This document shows, one piece after another, positions 16,125-25,483 of a DNA stretch of 64,000 bases (the first letter of the stretch is position 1; the number at the start of each line of letters is the position of its first letter). This DNA is from Anthropogastromicrobium aceti (GTDB lineage: Bacteria > Bacillota > Clostridia > Lachnospirales > Lachnospiraceae). A model generated the notes under the pieces. It searched no databases. It had not been told where the DNA came from and worked only from the letters and a program-made list of their open reading frames with translations. The stretch lies in NCBI RefSeq assembly GCF_025567095.1, contig NZ_JAOQJH010000009.1; one strand, 5' to 3'. The position numbers were made by a program, and so were the translations under genes.

Positions 16125-17978
16125 TTACTCTTCGGAAGACCAGCGCATAATACTCTTTAACTCTTCTTCCGGAAGAAATGGCGCTAAATCTTCAAGCGGT
16201 GCAGAAACCATGCTTCCATCTGGCATTGGCTTTGATGCTGCCTTTGGCTCAAACTTCTGATCCATATCAACCATTACCTCGCAGATAACAGGTCCATTTA
16301 TGGACAATGCCTTCTCGATTCCCTCACCAAGAGCATCGTTGCTATCAATGCGAATAAATGGGAAACCATATGCCGGCGCTAATTTTGCCATATCTGGGAA
16401 ACTAAGATCACCGCTGTCTTTTCCTATACCAATAAGCGGCTTTCCAAAATAGTTGTTCTGTGTCTGGCGAATGGAATGGTATCCGCCATTATTGATCAGA
16501 AAAATCTTGATCGGATACTGGTGATGGATGATTGTCTGCAGCTCTTGAAGATTCATCTGAATACTTCCGTCTCCTGTTACGCAGATGATATCCTGCTCCT
16601 TCTCACCTGTCTCCTTGCAATAGCGCTTATTTGCGACACAAGCTCCAATTGCTGCCGGCAGATCGTAACCCATCGATGCAATAGCTGAATTTGAAATAAA
16701 GCGCTGACCTTTCTTTATAACATAGCCATGACCGCCTACAACACAGGCAGAGCCATTTCCTACTACTGTAATCTGACCCTCGTTTAAGCGGCGGCTTTCT
16801 TCCTTAATAAATGCATACACATTTGCCGGACTCTTCTGCTCATAGTGCTTTGGCTGAACAACAGGATAATCCTTCTTCCATTTTTCACAAACCTGTCTCC
16901 ACTCATCACCCTTAAATAATACTTCACCATCTGCAAGCTTTTCATTTAAGCGGCTCTCAAGCTTTTCAAGAAGATCCTTTGCATCAGCCCATACCGGCAT
17001 TTCTACATGAAGAGACGGCTTTTTCAATTCCTCTGCATCAATATCATTCATAATGACAAATGCATGCTTTGCCCAAGCCGGCCAATCATAATTAACCTGA
17101 CGAATGCTTAATCGGCTTCCAACTGAAAATAGCAAATCACTGTTTTGTACGGCAAAATTTCCAGCGCGGTCACCCATATTTCCAGCACGTCCTGTGTACA
17201 GCAGATGCTCATCCTCCATCAAATCAATGCTGTTCCAGCCAGTCACAACTGGAATGCCAAGCTTATCTGCGACACGGCGAAATACATCAAATGCTCCTGC
17301 AATACGTATTCCATTTCCGGCATTTAATACCGGACGCTTTGCCTGACGAATTTTCTCGATAATAGCGTCTACCTGCTCGTTAGTAACAGACGGAATCACT
17401 GTCAGATTTTCTTTTGACGGATCAAAACCTTCAAGCTCATCTGTCTCAACTGTTGCACCCTGCACATTTAACGGAATATCAAGCCAGCACGGACCTGGTC
17501 TTCCAGTCTGTGCAAGATAAAGTGCTTTCTCAACAGCATAGCGAATACGCTTTGGATCAATCACCATCTCACAATATTTTGTCATAGGCTCTACGCTCTT
17601 GCAGATGTCATACTCCTGATCGCCAAATGCACGAATGCCAAGGCCTGTGCTTCTTGCCGTTACATCATAGCGTACCTGACCTGAAATAACAAGCATCGGA
17701 ATAGAGTCGAGCCATCCTCCGACTACACCTGTGATTGCGTTTGTTCCGCCAGGTCCTGTTGTGACACAGACAGCTGCAATGCGGTTATGGATTCTGGCAT
17801 AGCTTTCTGCTGCAATGGCACATGCCTGCTCATGGTGATTATATACACAGTGAAGTCCCGGCTCATGACCAAGTCCATCATCAAGATGCATTGCACCGCC
17901 TCCGGTGATCATAAATACATCTGTAATTCCATTTTGAACAAGCAGTTTTGCAATATAATTGGATACCTTCATTCTCAT
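16125..17978 (-). CDS. ThDP-dependent enzyme, acetohydroxyacid synthase family (YerE-like candidate)
   Basis: A 617-residue thiamine diphosphate enzyme. The catalytic Glu50 lies in NHHEQACAIAAESYA, and the ThDP/metal motif runs from GDGS (469-472) to NN at 496-497. The central domain (about residues 200-350) matches the FAD- or nucleotide-binding fold of acetolactate synthases. There is no regulatory subunit gene and no branched-chain amino acid pathway around it. It lies 3 bases after rfbH in a CDP-sugar operon. YerE of Yersinia pseudotuberculosis is a family member that adds a two-carbon unit from pyruvate to CDP-3,6-dideoxy-4-keto-glucose. The same job is proposed here; ordinary acetolactate synthase is the alternative. 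Confidence 0.85.
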   Translation of the reverse strand: MRMKVSNYIAKLLVQNGITDVFMITGGGAMHLDDGLGHEPGLHCVYNHHEQACAIAAESYARIHNRIAAVCVTTGPGGTNAITGVVGGWLDSIPMLVISGQVRYDVTARSTGLGIRAFGDQEYDICKSVEPMTKYCEMVIDPKRIRYAVEKALYLAQTGRPGPCWLDIPLNVQGATVETDELEGFDPSKENLTVIPSVTNEQVDAIIEKIRQAKRPVLNAGNGIRIAGAFDVFRRVADKLGIPVVTGWNSIDLMEDEHLLYTGRAGNMGDRAGNFAVQNSDLLFSVGSRLSIRQVNYDWPAWAKHAFVIMNDIDAEELKKPSLHVEMPVWADAKDLLEKLESRLNEKLADGEVLFKGDEWRQVCEKWKKDYPVVQPKHYEQKSPANVYAFIKEESRRLNEGQITVVGNGSACVVGGHGYVIKKGQRFISNSAIASMGYDLPAAIGACVANKRYCKETGEKEQDIICVTGDGSIQMNLQELQTIIHHQYPIKIFLINNGGYHSIRQTQNNYFGKPLIGIGKDSGDLSFPDMAKLAPAYGFPFIRIDSNDALGEGIEKALSINGPVICEVMVDMDQKFEPKAASKPMPDGSMVSAPLEDLAPFLPEEELKSIMRWSSEE

Positions 17979-17981
17979 AAC

Positions 17982-19319
17982 TTAGCCCTCCAATGCTTCG
18001 TGAATTACCTTTGCCATATATTCAATCTTCTCATCTGTCATACCAGGATAAACACCAACCCAGAATGTAGATGTCATAATACGGTCAGTCTGCTCTAAAC
18101 CACCGACAACACGATATGCCTCTGTTCCACGAATATCATCAAAACAAGGATGCTTTATCAGATTGCCTGAGAACAGCATACGTGTCTGAACACCGTGTGA
18201 CTCAATATAGTTCACTACCTTTGTACGATCCACGCCTTCCTTACATGTCATTAAAAAGCCAAACCAGCTCGGATTAGAATGCGCTGCTGCCTCAGGAAGA
18301 ATCAGCTTATCTGCGCAGTCAGACAAAAGCTCTTTTAAATAAGCAAAGTTATGACGTCTCTTCTCCACAAAAGATGGGAACTTCTTTAACTGTGCACAGC
18401 CTACTGCTGCCTGCATATCAGTTGCCTTTAAATTATAGCCAAAATGAGAGTACACATATTTGTGGTCATATCCTAATGGAAGCTGACCATACTGTTTATC
18501 AAAGCGATGACCGCAGAAATTATCACATCCCGGAGGACAAATGCAGTCACGTCCCCAGTCTCTAAATGAACGCACAATTCGGTGAAGCAGTGGATTGTTT
18601 GTATATACAGCACCGCCCTCACCCATCGTCATATGGTGCGGCGGATAGAAGCTTGATGTTCCTATATCACCAATTGTTCCTGTCAGCTTTTCCTTGCCGT
18701 CAATCTCATAGACAGAGCCAAGTGCATCACAATTATCTTCAACAAGCCATAAATTATGACGGTCACAAAATACCTTTACTGCCTCCAAATCAAATGGGTT
18801 GCCAAGTGTATGCGCGATCATCACGGCCTTTGTCTTATCAGACAATGCTTCTTCAAGCCTTGTGACATCAATATTGTACTGCGGAATTGTCACATCTACA
18901 AACACTGGAACTGCACCATACTGGATTACTGGTGTTACTGTTGTCGGAAAACCTGCAGCAACTGTGATTACCTCATCGCCTCTTTTTACCTGTCGTTCTC
19001 CTAATAGCGGAGAAGTCAGCGCCATAAATGCGATCAAATTCGCTGATGAACCAGAATTGACAAGAGAGCAAAAGCGAACACCTAAATATTTTGAAAACTC
19101 GCGCTCGAACTCATCTGTATAGCGTCCTGCTGTCAGCCAAAATTCCAGTGAGCTGTCCACAAGATTTACCATCTCCTCGCTGTCATAAACACGTGACGCG
19201 TATGGAATACGGTCTCCCTCCTTAAATTCCTTCTTTGTATTATGATATTTATCGCAATAGGCAGCTACTTGTTTTAGAATTTCTTCTCTCGCCTGTTGTT
19301 CATTCATATTTTCAAACAT
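17982..19319 (-). CDS. rfbH: CDP-4-keto-6-deoxyglucose 3-dehydrase (E1)
   Basis: A 445-residue PMP enzyme of the aminotransferase fold that removes the 3-hydroxyl in 3,6-dideoxyhexose synthesis. The lysine that normally binds PLP is replaced by His in SSFYPPHHMTMGEGG (His229), the hallmark of this E1 enzyme. The [2Fe-2S] ligands are present with the expected spacing: Cys197 (EDNCDALG), then Cys259, Cys261 and Cys269 in RDCICPPGCDNFCG. Known E1 needs a reductase partner (E3, RfbI/DdhD type), and none is encoded in this window. The gene lies 3 bases after rfbG. Confidence 0.95.
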   Translation of the reverse strand: MFENMNEQQAREEILKQVAAYCDKYHNTKKEFKEGDRIPYASRVYDSEEMVNLVDSSLEFWLTAGRYTDEFEREFSKYLGVRFCSLVNSGSSANLIAFMALTSPLLGERQVKRGDEVITVAAGFPTTVTPVIQYGAVPVFVDVTIPQYNIDVTRLEEALSDKTKAVMIAHTLGNPFDLEAVKVFCDRHNLWLVEDNCDALGSVYEIDGKEKLTGTIGDIGTSSFYPPHHMTMGEGGAVYTNNPLLHRIVRSFRDWGRDCICPPGCDNFCGHRFDKQYGQLPLGYDHKYVYSHFGYNLKATDMQAAVGCAQLKKFPSFVEKRRHNFAYLKELLSDCADKLILPEAAAHSNPSWFGFLMTCKEGVDRTKVVNYIESHGVQTRMLFSGNLIKHPCFDDIRGTEAYRVVGGLEQTDRIMTSTFWVGVYPGMTDEKIEYMAKVIHEALEG

Positions 19320-19322
19320 TTA

Positions 19323-20426
19323 TTACTGCTCCTCTCCATCTGTTAAAAAGCTTCTTATCTGCTCTCTCATGCAGGCATTCATTTTATCTGCAAGCTCCTT
19401 TGGCTCTGCCATATGAGTAATCAGCATATTATAAAGCTGATACCACTCTACACTCTTTGCCACAGCCTTTTCAATATGCCATGTCGGTTTCCAGCCAAAG
19501 ACACGCTTTACTCTTGAGCAGTCCAGCTTCAAAAAGCCAGCCTCATGAGGACCGCCGTCACTCTTATTTTCCCACTGCATGCCTCTGCCCCAGCTCTTAC
19601 AAAACAGCGTAGTTAATGTGCCAGTGTCCACACAATCGCAGTCATCTGGTCCTACATTGTAATAGCCGCGAATGGATGGATCCTCCCACTGTTTCTTTAC
19701 AATTGTCAGATATAAAAACAAAGGCTCCAACACATGCTGATACGGGCGAATTGAATATGGATTTCTTACTGTCACAGGCTGCTTAATCACTGCGCTTCTG
19801 TAGCAGTCCGGTATAATACGGTCTGATGCAAAATCACCGCCTCCTATAACATTGCCTGCTCTTGCAGTAGAGACTGCCGTATCACTGTCCGCAAAAAAAG
19901 AGCGGATGTAGCTGTGTGTAACCAGCTCCGAACAGGATTTGCTGTTTGAATATGGATCAAATCCGTCCAACACATCCTCCTCACGGTAGCCCCACTCCCA
20001 CTCTTTGTTCTCATATACTTTATCAGTTGTAACATTTAAAAATGAACGGACACATGAAAATTGACGTGCACACTCTAATATATTGACTGTACCCATCACA
20101 TTTGTCTCATATGTCTCACGCGGATTTTTATAAGATTCGCGCACAATTGGCTGTGCTGCCAGATGAATCACAATCTGTGGCTGCACACGCTCAAATACTT
20201 CCTTTAATAATTCAAAATCTCTAACATCGCCAATAACACTGTCCATCTGATTTTCCAGACGGCAAATTGAAAAAATACTTGGACTTGTCGGTGGCTCTAA
20301 TGAAACACCTGTTACCTTTGCGCCTGCATCAATTAAAATTCTCGAAAGCCATGAACCTTTAAAACCGGTATGACCTGTGATCAGTATTCTCTTATCACGA
20401 AAAAATGACATTTCTGTTTTCTGCAT
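19323..20426 (-). CDS. rfbG: CDP-glucose 4,6-dehydratase
   Basis: A 367-residue extended SDR that converts CDP-glucose to CDP-4-keto-6-deoxyglucose. The NAD motif is GHTGFKGSWLS (residues 18-28). The active-site region reads LNVTTDKVYENKEW, and the Tyr/Lys pair is in DPYSNSKSCSELV. RPYQHVLEPL near residue 228 is typical of this dehydratase. It starts 3 bases after rfbF ends, so the first two steps of the pathway are tightly coupled. Confidence 0.95.
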   Translation of the reverse strand: MQKTEMSFFRDKRILITGHTGFKGSWLSRILIDAGAKVTGVSLEPPTSPSIFSICRLENQMDSVIGDVRDFELLKEVFERVQPQIVIHLAAQPIVRESYKNPRETYETNVMGTVNILECARQFSCVRSFLNVTTDKVYENKEWEWGYREEDVLDGFDPYSNSKSCSELVTHSYIRSFFADSDTAVSTARAGNVIGGGDFASDRIIPDCYRSAVIKQPVTVRNPYSIRPYQHVLEPLFLYLTIVKKQWEDPSIRGYYNVGPDDCDCVDTGTLTTLFCKSWGRGMQWENKSDGGPHEAGFLKLDCSRVKRVFGWKPTWHIEKAVAKSVEWYQLYNMLITHMAEPKELADKMNACMREQIRSFLTDGEEQ

Positions 20427-20429
20427 TAT

Positions 20430-21206
20430 TTAGTCCTTCCATGTTTTCCACGGCGCCTTGCCGCTCTCCCACAGTGCCTCCAGACGATTCTTATCACGAA
20501 GTGTATCCATACAGGACCAGAAGCCCTCGTGAATATAGCCCATCATCTGACCATCTGCTGCGAGACGCTCAAATGGTTCTCTCTCCAATGGCTGATCATC
20601 TCCGTCAATATAATCAAACACGCCCGGCTCCATAACCATATAGCCAATGTTGATCATACTGCCATCCTTATCTGATTTCTCACGGAATGCTGCAATCTGT
20701 CCCTTATCATCATAATCGATTACACCAAAACGCTGTCCTACATTTGTCATGGAAATTGTAGCAAGCTTTCCATGGGAGCGATGAAACTCGCACAGCTCTT
20801 TTATGTTTATATCCGAAACTCCGTCTCCATACGTCAGTAAGAATGGCTCATCTCCGACATACTTGCGGATACGCTTTACGCGACCACCTGTCATTGTATT
20901 TAATCCTGTATCAACAAGTGTTACCTTCCATGGCTCTGAATAATTGTCGTGAAGCTCCATAGAATTATGTGCGAGATCAATCGTAATATCAGATGTATGA
21001 AGAAAATAATTTGCAAAATATTCCTTGATCACATATTGTTTATAACCAAGACAGATAATAAAATCGTTGAATCCGTACTGCGAATACTCCTTCATAATAT
21101 GCCACAAAATTGGCTGATCACCAATCTCGACCATCGGCTTTGGGCGGTTTACGCTCTCTTCGCTGATTCTGGTACCGAATCCTCCTGCCAGTATTACAAC
21201 CTTCAT
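20430..21206 (-). CDS. rfbF: Glucose-1-phosphate cytidylyltransferase
   Basis: A 258-residue nucleotidyltransferase that makes CDP-glucose from CTP and glucose 1-phosphate. The N-terminal signature is ILAGGFGTRISEESVNRPKP (residues 5-24), followed by MVEIGDQPILWHIMK. YGDGVSDINI carries the metal-binding Asp, and the length equals that of characterised RfbF/DdhA enzymes. It is the first gene of the polysaccharide operon, about 90 bases downstream of a recognisable promoter. It commits glucose 1-phosphate to the CDP-deoxyhexose branch. Confidence 0.95.
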   Translation of the reverse strand: MKVVILAGGFGTRISEESVNRPKPMVEIGDQPILWHIMKEYSQYGFNDFIICLGYKQYVIKEYFANYFLHTSDITIDLAHNSMELHDNYSEPWKVTLVDTGLNTMTGGRVKRIRKYVGDEPFLLTYGDGVSDINIKELCEFHRSHGKLATISMTNVGQRFGVIDYDDKGQIAAFREKSDKDGSMINIGYMVMEPGVFDYIDGDDQPLEREPFERLAADGQMMGYIHEGFWSCMDTLRDKNRLEALWESGKAPWKTWKD

Positions 21207-21296
21207 GCTATTACCGTGCCTTTCTTTTTGTTTGGATATCCTGATTCGGTCAAAATTGCCATTTGACCCACTCTCAGTTGTACTAATAATGGACTC

Positions 21297-21325
21297 ATTT
21301 TACCATAGTTAAAGCAAAAAAGCAA
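21297..21325 (-). promoter_or_regulatory. Promoter of the polysaccharide operon
   Basis: The minus strand shows TTGCTT, 17 bp, TAAAAT. The -35 box overlaps the distal arm of the ABC-F terminator. No other good promoter is visible between rfbF and the end of the operon. Confidence 0.6.
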
Positions 21326-21344
21326 CCGGATGATTCCGGTCGCT
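21313..21344 (-). terminator. Terminator after the ABC-F gene
   Basis: On the minus strand AGCGACCGG, a 6-base loop and CCGGTTGCT are followed by TTTTTGC. Plus-strand arms are 21321-21329 and 21336-21344. It lies 45 bases beyond the ABC-F stop codon. Confidence 0.85.
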
Positions 21345-21388
21345 TTTCGCCTTAAGAAAACGTTAAGTTTTTGGAAAATACAAATTAA

Positions 21389-22936
21389 TTATCTGCAAAA
21401 GCTGCTGCAGTCCCAGATCTGTGCCCCGAGTGCCTCATAGAACTCACGCTCATGGCAGACCATAAGAATACTTCCTTTGTATTCTTTAAGTGCTGTAAGC
21501 AAAGAATCCTTTGCGTCAGCATCGAGGTGGTTTGTCGGCTCGTCGAGGATTAACACATTGCTCTGGCGGTTCATAAGCTTGCACAGACGTACCTTTGCCT
21601 GCTCACCACCAGAAAGGACACGCACCTGGCTCTCGATGTGTTTTGTAGTCAGGCCGCACTTTGCAAGTGCACTGCGCACTTCGTACTGATTCCATGACGG
21701 AAACTCCTGCCAAATTTCCTCGAGGCAGGTACGGCCGTTGTCACCGCTTGTTTCCTGCTCAAAATAACCAATTTCCAGATAATCACCCTGATGGACAGTT
21801 CCGCTGTATGGCTTGATCAGTCCTAGAAGACTCTTTAAAAGAGTAGTCTTTCCGATACCATTTGCGCCTACCATGACTATGCGGTTTCCGCGCTCCATAA
21901 CAAGGTCAAGCGGCTTTGTGAGCGGTCTGTCATATCCAATCTCAAGCTGCTCTGTAGTAAATAAGAAGCGGCCCGGTGCACGTCCATACAAAAAGCGAAA
22001 CTCTGGCTTTGGCTTTTCGGCTGTTAATTCGATCACATCCATGCGGTCAAGCTTTTTCTGACGGGACATTGCCATGTTTCTTGTTGCAACTCTTGCCTTA
22101 TTTCTGGCAACGAAGTCCTTTAACTGAGCAATTTCCTGCTGCTGACGGTTGTATGCTGCCTCTATCTGTGCCTTCTGTACAGCATGAACCTCCTTGAAGT
22201 GGTCGTAATCTCCTACATAACGGTCAAGCTTTTGGTTTTCCATGTTGTAGATTAAGTTTACAACACTATTTAAGAACGGAATATCATGAGAAATTAGAAC
22301 AAAAGCATTCTCATACTCCTGCAGATAACGGCGCAGCCATTCGATATGCTTTTCATCCAGATAGTTAGTCGGCTCGTCAAGAAGAAGGATATCCGGCTTT
22401 TCAAGAAGAAGCTTTGCAAGAAGGACTCTTGTTCTCTGACCTCCGGAAAGCTCAGTGACATCGCGCTCTAAGCCAAGTGCATCCAGCTCAAAGGCTCTTG
22501 CAACCTCCTCTACCTTTGCATCAATCATATAGAAATCGTGCATTGTCAGAAGATCCTGAATCGTACCCATCTCTTCCATCATGACAATTAGATCATCCTC
22601 AGAAGCATCTGCCATCTCTTCACAGATCTGATTCATGCGCGCTTCCATGTCAAATAAAAAGCTGAATGCATTCTTAAGCACATCACGTATTGTCTGACCT
22701 GGTTCTAATACAGTGTGCTGATCAAGATAGCCAACACGCACATTTTTTGCCCACTCAATTTTTCCCTCATCTGGCATCAATTTGTTTGTAATGATGCTCA
22801 TGAATGTTGATTTTCCCTCTCCATTTGCACCAACAAGGCCAATATGCTCTCCTTTTAATAAACGAAATGACACATCTGTAAAAATTGCTCTGTCTCCGAA
22901 TCCGTGAGATAAGTGTTCTACATTTAAAATACTCAT
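21389..22936 (-). CDS. ABC-F family ATPase (YbiT/YkpA-like)
   Basis: A 515-residue soluble protein with two ABC cassettes and no membrane segments. Domain 1 has GANGEGKST, LSGGQRTR and ILLLDEPTNYLD. Domain 2 has GANGIGKTT, LSGGEQAK and LILDEPTNHLD. The charged linker between them (AAYNRQQQEIAQLKDFVARN) is the P-site tRNA interaction motif region. ABC-F proteins act on stalled or drug-bound ribosomes. This one has the layout of the housekeeping YbiT/YkpA group, not a known resistance subtype. It follows metH by 51 bases. Confidence 0.92.
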   Translation of the reverse strand: MSILNVEHLSHGFGDRAIFTDVSFRLLKGEHIGLVGANGEGKSTFMSIITNKLMPDEGKIEWAKNVRVGYLDQHTVLEPGQTIRDVLKNAFSFLFDMEARMNQICEEMADASEDDLIVMMEEMGTIQDLLTMHDFYMIDAKVEEVARAFELDALGLERDVTELSGGQRTRVLLAKLLLEKPDILLLDEPTNYLDEKHIEWLRRYLQEYENAFVLISHDIPFLNSVVNLIYNMENQKLDRYVGDYDHFKEVHAVQKAQIEAAYNRQQQEIAQLKDFVARNKARVATRNMAMSRQKKLDRMDVIELTAEKPKPEFRFLYGRAPGRFLFTTEQLEIGYDRPLTKPLDLVMERGNRIVMVGANGIGKTTLLKSLLGLIKPYSGTVHQGDYLEIGYFEQETSGDNGRTCLEEIWQEFPSWNQYEVRSALAKCGLTTKHIESQVRVLSGGEQAKVRLCKLMNRQSNVLILDEPTNHLDADAKDSLLTALKEYKGSILMVCHEREFYEALGAQIWDCSSFCR

Positions 22937-22987
22937 ATTATCTTTCTCTATATCCTTCTCTATATTTTCATTTTGGCGTCGTTATTT

Positions 22988-25420
22988 TTATTTTGCGCCG
23001 CCATTATTTAGCAAACTCTCTGCGTAATATACTGTCTGCATCGCATCCTTGCCATAGTAGTCTGCACCGATCATATCTGCGTACTCCTTTGTCAATACGG
23101 CACCGCCGACAACAATCTTGCACCATGGTGCTGCTTTTCTTACCTGGCGAATAGTCTCTTCCATATTTACAACCGTGGTAGTCATAAGCGCACTTAAGCC
23201 AAGAAGTGGTGCATGTGTCTCTACTACCTTTTCTGCTACTGTCTCAGGCGGTACATCTTTTCCAAGATCGATCACATCATATCCATAGTTTTCCAGAAGA
23301 ACCTTAACAATATTCTTTCCGATATCGTGGATATCTCCCTTAACTGTTGCAATTACAACAGTGCCCTTCTTTTGCTGATCGCTGCCCTTTGCCTCCATAA
23401 ATTCCTTTACGGCAGCAAAACCAGCCTTTGCAGCCTCGGCACTCATCAAAAGCTGCGGCAAAAACATGGTTCCTTTCTCGAAGCCCTTTCCTACAATATC
23501 AAGTGCCGGCACAAGCTCTGTATTGATGATTTCAAGCGGCTCCTTTTCTTCAAGCATCTTCTTTGTCACCTTATAGGCTGGTTCCTTAAGACCTTTGATA
23601 ATACATGTCTTTAAATCCATACCGCCAGATGTGCTTCCTGGGGCTTGCTTTTCAGATTTATCTGCGGCTTCGCCTGCCTTGACTGTAGTAGATACAACCT
23701 TCATAGCAGAATACTTTTCAACATATGACATACACTGCGCATCATAGCCGCCGAGTACGCGGAAGGTATCATATGCCTGCATCATAGCCTGTGAATTTGG
23801 ATTTACTATTCCTGCTGAAAGACCTGCCTGCATCGCCATTGTAAAGAATGCTGATGTGATGATCTCACGCTGCGGCAGTCCAAAGGAAATGTTTGACACG
23901 CCAAGCACAGTACGTCCACCCTGTGCCTTTATGCGGCGCACAGTTTCAAGTGTAACATTTGCGGAATTACTGTCAGTACTCATAGTCATCGTGAGCGCAT
24001 CAATTACGATATCCTTTCTTGCAATACCATAGCTCTCACCAGTCTTATAAATCTTCTCTGCAATAGCCAGACGTCCCTCAACAGTATCAGGGATACCGTC
24101 CTCGTCGAGTGCTAATCCTACTACGACACCACCATATTTTTTTGCCAGTGGGAACACCTGCTTCATGATCTCCTGCTTTCCATTTACAGAGTTGATCATC
24201 GGTTTTCCGTTGTATATACGAAGTGCCTGCTCCATTGCCTCCATATTGGTGGTATCAATCTGAAGCGGTGCATCAAGAATACTTTGTAATTGATAAACAG
24301 TTTCCTTCATCAATTCAGGCTCATTGATCTCTGGCAGTCCAACGTTAACATCAAGAATCTGTGCACCTGCGTCTGACTGCTTTACACCCATCTCCAGAAT
24401 ATATTCCATGTTGCGGTCACGAAGTGCCTGCTTAAACTTTGATTTTCCGGTAGGATTTATACGCTCACCGATTAACATTGGCATCTTTCCAAGCTCAACT
24501 GCATGAGAATATGATGAAACAAGTGTCAGGTTCTTATCGGTAAGCGGCTTTGGCATAGCATCTTTGCAGGCTTCCACAAGTGCCTTAATATGCGCCGGCG
24601 TTGTTCCGCAGCAGCCGCCCATAAGCCATGCGCCTTCCTCTGCAAATATTTTCATATTCTCGGCAAATTCAGCCGGATCCACGTCAAATACGGTCTTTCC
24701 ATTTTCACTTCGTGGAAGACCGGCATTAGGATTTATAATTAATGGTATTGATGCGCTTTTTGCCAAGCGCTCGAAAATTGGCTTCATTTGCTTTGGTCCA
24801 AGGCCGCAGTTCATACCAAATGCGTCTGCACCAAGACCCTCAAGCAATGCTGTGACTGCCTCTGGTGTCGCTCCTGTCAACATCTTGCCATTTTCACCAA
24901 AAATAACAGTTGCCATAACAGGAAGATCACTGTTTTCCTTTGCTGCAAGCATCGCTGCCTTTAATTCATATGTATCGCTCATCGTCTCGATAAGAATAAG
25001 ATCAGCTCCTGCAGCTGCTCCTGCCTTTATAGTTCTTGCAAATATCGATACTGCATCTTCAAAATCAAGTGTGCCAAGTGGCTTTAAAAGCTTTCCTGTC
25101 GGACCCACATCTAGTGCAACGTAGCCATCCTTACCTGTTTCCTCGACTGCCTTTTTCGCATTCTGCACGCCTTTTGTTACAATTTCTTCAAGATTATCCG
25201 GAAACTTTAACTCATTCGCACCAAATGTGTTTGCCAAAATGATGTCTGCTCCAGCGTTTAGATAATCGCGGTGCAATTCTCTTATAATATCAGGATGCTT
25301 AAGATTCCAGTTTTCAGGCAGTTCACCAGCTTCAAGCCCGCGTTCCTGCAAAAGCGTACCCATACCGCCATCAAAAAAAACAATTCGCTTTCCCAGTTCA
25401 TTTAATATATTTTTCTTCAT
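22988..25420 (-). CDS. metH: Cobalamin-dependent methionine synthase, without reactivation domain
   Basis: The protein transfers a methyl group from methyltetrahydrofolate to homocysteine via cobalamin. An N-terminal homocysteine-binding barrel carries the zinc cysteines (GMNCGLG and GGCCGTTP). It is followed by a pterin-binding barrel (LIGERINPTGKSKFK), a helical cap (about residues 600-670) and a cobalamin domain with the His ligand in DIHDIGKN. At about 810 residues it ends after the cobalamin domain and lacks the SAM-binding reactivation domain of the 1200-residue enzyme. That function is encoded by the next gene upstream. A longer frame from GTG 25444 exists; ATG 25420 with AAGGACAGG before it is preferred. 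Confidence 0.94.
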   Translation of the reverse strand: MKKNILNELGKRIVFFDGGMGTLLQERGLEAGELPENWNLKHPDIIRELHRDYLNAGADIILANTFGANELKFPDNLEEIVTKGVQNAKKAVEETGKDGYVALDVGPTGKLLKPLGTLDFEDAVSIFARTIKAGAAAGADLILIETMSDTYELKAAMLAAKENSDLPVMATVIFGENGKMLTGATPEAVTALLEGLGADAFGMNCGLGPKQMKPIFERLAKSASIPLIINPNAGLPRSENGKTVFDVDPAEFAENMKIFAEEGAWLMGGCCGTTPAHIKALVEACKDAMPKPLTDKNLTLVSSYSHAVELGKMPMLIGERINPTGKSKFKQALRDRNMEYILEMGVKQSDAGAQILDVNVGLPEINEPELMKETVYQLQSILDAPLQIDTTNMEAMEQALRIYNGKPMINSVNGKQEIMKQVFPLAKKYGGVVVGLALDEDGIPDTVEGRLAIAEKIYKTGESYGIARKDIVIDALTMTMSTDSNSANVTLETVRRIKAQGGRTVLGVSNISFGLPQREIITSAFFTMAMQAGLSAGIVNPNSQAMMQAYDTFRVLGGYDAQCMSYVEKYSAMKVVSTTVKAGEAADKSEKQAPGSTSGGMDLKTCIIKGLKEPAYKVTKKMLEEKEPLEIINTELVPALDIVGKGFEKGTMFLPQLLMSAEAAKAGFAAVKEFMEAKGSDQQKKGTVVIATVKGDIHDIGKNIVKVLLENYGYDVIDLGKDVPPETVAEKVVETHAPLLGLSALMTTTVVNMEETIRQVRKAAPWCKIVVGGAVLTKEYADMIGADYYGKDAMQTVYYAESLLNNGGAK

Positions 25421-25483
25421 AAATTCCTGTCCTTTCAAAAGCACAAGGTTTTTCTAACTATCCCTGTTGTTTCTGTTTGCTGC

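Noticed and set aside
16125..17978. Ordinary acetolactate synthase for branched-chain amino acids
   Set aside because: No ilvN, ilvC or leu genes are near, and it is embedded 3 bases from rfbH in a sugar operon. It remains an alternative but is not the preferred call.
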